From: Candidatus Atribacteria bacterium 4572_76
GTDB taxonomy: Bacteria > Atribacterota > Phoenicimicrobiia > Phoenicimicrobiales > Phoenicimicrobiaceae
Length of the DNA stretch: 13,392 bases
Direction of reading: 5' to 3'
NCBI GenBank assembly: GCA_002084865.1
Contig: NBMG01000021.1
Coordinates: 1 to 13,392, forward strand
The notes beneath the pieces are model-generated. The model did no database searches and had not been told where the DNA came from. It saw only the letters and a list, made by a program, of their open reading frames with translations. Positions 11,909 through 13,392 of the stretch are shown here, piece by piece. Positions within the stretch are counted from its first letter, which is position 1. Every line of letters begins with the position of its first letter. Made by a program: the position numbers and the translations under genes.

Positions 11909-13392
11909 ATGAACAATCCAACAAAAGAGATAGATACTCTATCTTTAAAAGAAAATTTAAAGACTACTTTTTCCAACATGAATCGCGTTATCAAACAACA
12001 GAAAGCATCTTTATATGTGGAGGAAATTGGAATAGTATCCGCAGTAGGTAAAGATATCGTCACCGCAAAAGGGTTACCGGAGGTAAAGGCAGGAGAAGTG
12101 GTTATTTTTAAAGACCGTCAGCGGGGAATGGTCTTTAATCTGGAACCGGGCAAGGTAGATATTATTCTGCTTGATGATGCCAAGGGGATTAAAGCCGGAG
12201 ATGAGGTGAGGAGAACCAATCAGGTGATGGATGTCCCGGTTGGTGAATCATTGCTGGGAAGGGTCATTGACCCGGTGAGCCGTCCTCTGGATGATTTGGG
12301 GGCAATCAGAACAATGGAGAGATATCCTATTGAACGTGAATCTCCTCCCATTATGGATAGAGCCCCGGTATATGTTCCTTTGCAAACCGGTATTTTGGTA
12401 ATCGATGCCCTGGTGCCGATTGGCCGGGGACAGCGGGAGCTTATCCTGGGAGACCGGCAGACCGGAAAAACAGCGATTGCTGTGGATACCATAATTAACC
12501 AAAAAGATAAAGGGGTTATCTGTATTTATTGTGCTATCGGTCAAAAGATGTCTTCTTTGGCCAGGGTAGTTGCTCAACTTAAAAAGTCAGGAGCCCTGGA
12601 ATATTCCATTGTCATGATTGCATCAGGAGAAGATACTCCCGGCTTGAATTTTATTGCCCCTTATGCGGCGACCAGTATCGGTGAATATTTTATGGAAAAG
12701 GGAAAAGATGTTTTAGTTATATATGATGATTTAACCCATCACGCCCGCTCTTACCGGGAGCTGTCGTTATTATTAAGAAGGCCGCCTGCCCGGGAAGCCT
12801 ATCCCGGAGATATTTTTTATATCCATTCCCGCCTTTTGGAAAGAGCGACTCATCTAAAGAAAGAAAAGGGTGGCGGTTCTTTGACCGCTTTGCCCATTAT
12901 CGAAACCCAGGCCCAGAATTTATCAGCTTATATCCCTACCAATCTTATTTCCATTACCGATGGTCAAATTTATTTATCGCCTCAATTATTCCAGGGAGGG
13001 CTTTTGCCGGCTGTTGATGTGGGGAAGTCAGTATCCCGGGTAGGAGGAAAAACGCAATTAACTTCCTATCAAGAAGTGGTGGGTAGTCTGCGTTTAACTT
13101 ATTCCCAGTTTCAAGAGTTAGAAATTTTTTCCCGCTTCGGCACCCAGTTAGATGAGAATACCATAAAAATCCTGGAAAGAGGAAAAAGAATAAGAGAGGT
13201 TTTAAAACAGAATCAATATGCGCCTTACTCGGTAATGGAACAGATTGTAATCCTGCTCATGGTTAACCAGGGGTTATGGGATCAGGTTCCGGTTGAAAAT
13301 ATTAGAAAAAAGATAGTAGAGATAAAGAAGAATTTGCAAGACAGATTTCCCCAATTAGAAGAAAAGGTGATGAATAATAAAAAACTGGATAG
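11909..13392 (+). CDS. atpA: N-ATPase F1 subunit alpha, 3' end outside window
   Basis: The frame is open from the ATG at 11909 to the window edge: 494 codons plus two bases, no stop. GTGAGGG lies about 5 nt before the start; a TTG directly upstream is a less likely start. The order is an N-terminal extension (1-36), a beta-barrel with VSAVGKDIVTAKGLPEV, the P-loop GDRQTGKT at 181-188, the VLVIYDDLTHHARSYRE block at 268-284, PGDIFYIHSRLLERA at 299-313 and SVSRVGGKTQ at 374-383 with R377 at the arginine-finger position. Alpha carries the non-catalytic nucleotide sites and completes the catalytic ones on beta. The 49-bp gap from atpF includes a tandem TTGGATAGA pair. The gamma gene atpG would be expected next. 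Confidence 0.97.
   Translation, partial: MNNPTKEIDTLSLKENLKTTFSNMNRVIKQQKASLYVEEIGIVSAVGKDIVTAKGLPEVKAGEVVIFKDRQRGMVFNLEPGKVDIILLDDAKGIKAGDEVRRTNQVMDVPVGESLLGRVIDPVSRPLDDLGAIRTMERYPIERESPPIMDRAPVYVPLQTGILVIDALVPIGRGQRELILGDRQTGKTAIAVDTIINQKDKGVICIYCAIGQKMSSLARVVAQLKKSGALEYSIVMIASGEDTPGLNFIAPYAATSIGEYFMEKGKDVLVIYDDLTHHARSYRELSLLLRRPPAREAYPGDIFYIHSRLLERATHLKKEKGGGSLTALPIIETQAQNLSAYIPTNLISITDGQIYLSPQLFQGGLLPAVDVGKSVSRVGGKTQLTSYQEVVGSLRLTYSQFQELEIFSRFGTQLDENTIKILERGKRIREVLKQNQYAPYSVMEQIVILLMVNQGLWDQVPVENIRKKIVEIKKNLQDRFPQLEEKVMNNKKLD

Overview
The window comes from an AT-rich bacterial genome. Gene content (an HD-GYP domain, an AAA_14/DUF4143 ATPase, an accessory N-type ATPase, many decayed fragments and dispersed repeats) fits an anaerobic bacterium, perhaps from an uncultured lineage such as Atribacterota. 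That taxonomic guess is weak and rests only on base composition and general gene flavour.

Left part (1-7544): an accessory, gene-poor, scarred region. It opens with the 3' end of an HD-GYP signalling gene. A repeat-rich spacer follows, with three adjacent hairpins with G-only loops and copy 1 of a ~155-bp dispersed repeat. Next is a DUF4143-type ATPase gene with an excellent sigma70-type promoter whose start point falls on the ATG itself, overlapped by two operator-like near-palindromes. Then comes a block bounded by 20-bp inverted repeats (2507-3963). It carries a DUF1566 lipoprotein with a C-terminus resembling a diversity-generating retroelement (DGR) variable region, hairpins, copy 2 of the dispersed repeat and a 70-residue small gene. 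Right beside it lie the 3' scrap of an XRE-type repressor and the first of three 5' copies of a medium-chain dehydrogenase gene. The intact cluster DUF4386 membrane protein / NAD(P)-dependent dehydrogenase / small conserved membrane protein follows. After it come another dehydrogenase 5' scrap, a tRNA 3'-end fragment that may mark an old attachment site, and a broken HAD phosphatase gene.

Right part (7673-13392): a tightly packed operon, atpD-atpC-atpQ-atpR-atpB-atpE-atpF-atpA, cut by the window end inside atpA. The gene order, the AtpQ and AtpR membrane proteins, the absence of a separate delta gene and the long b subunit identify it as an N-ATPase. This is the laterally mobile, probably Na+-coupled rotary ATPase usually carried in addition to a housekeeping ATPase. 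The c subunit has a carboxylate in each helix plus the Ser/Thr/Tyr ligands of Na+-binding rings, and the b subunit ends in a delta-like domain. AtpD and AtpA form the catalytic head, AtpC and the expected downstream AtpG the central stalk, AtpF the peripheral stalk, AtpB and AtpE the membrane motor; AtpQ and AtpR are accessory membrane proteins.

The N-ATPase is a known system. The least explained items are the DGR-target-like lipoprotein with its hairpins, the inverted-repeat-bounded block, the G-loop hairpin cluster and the leaderless operator-promoter of the ATPase gene.
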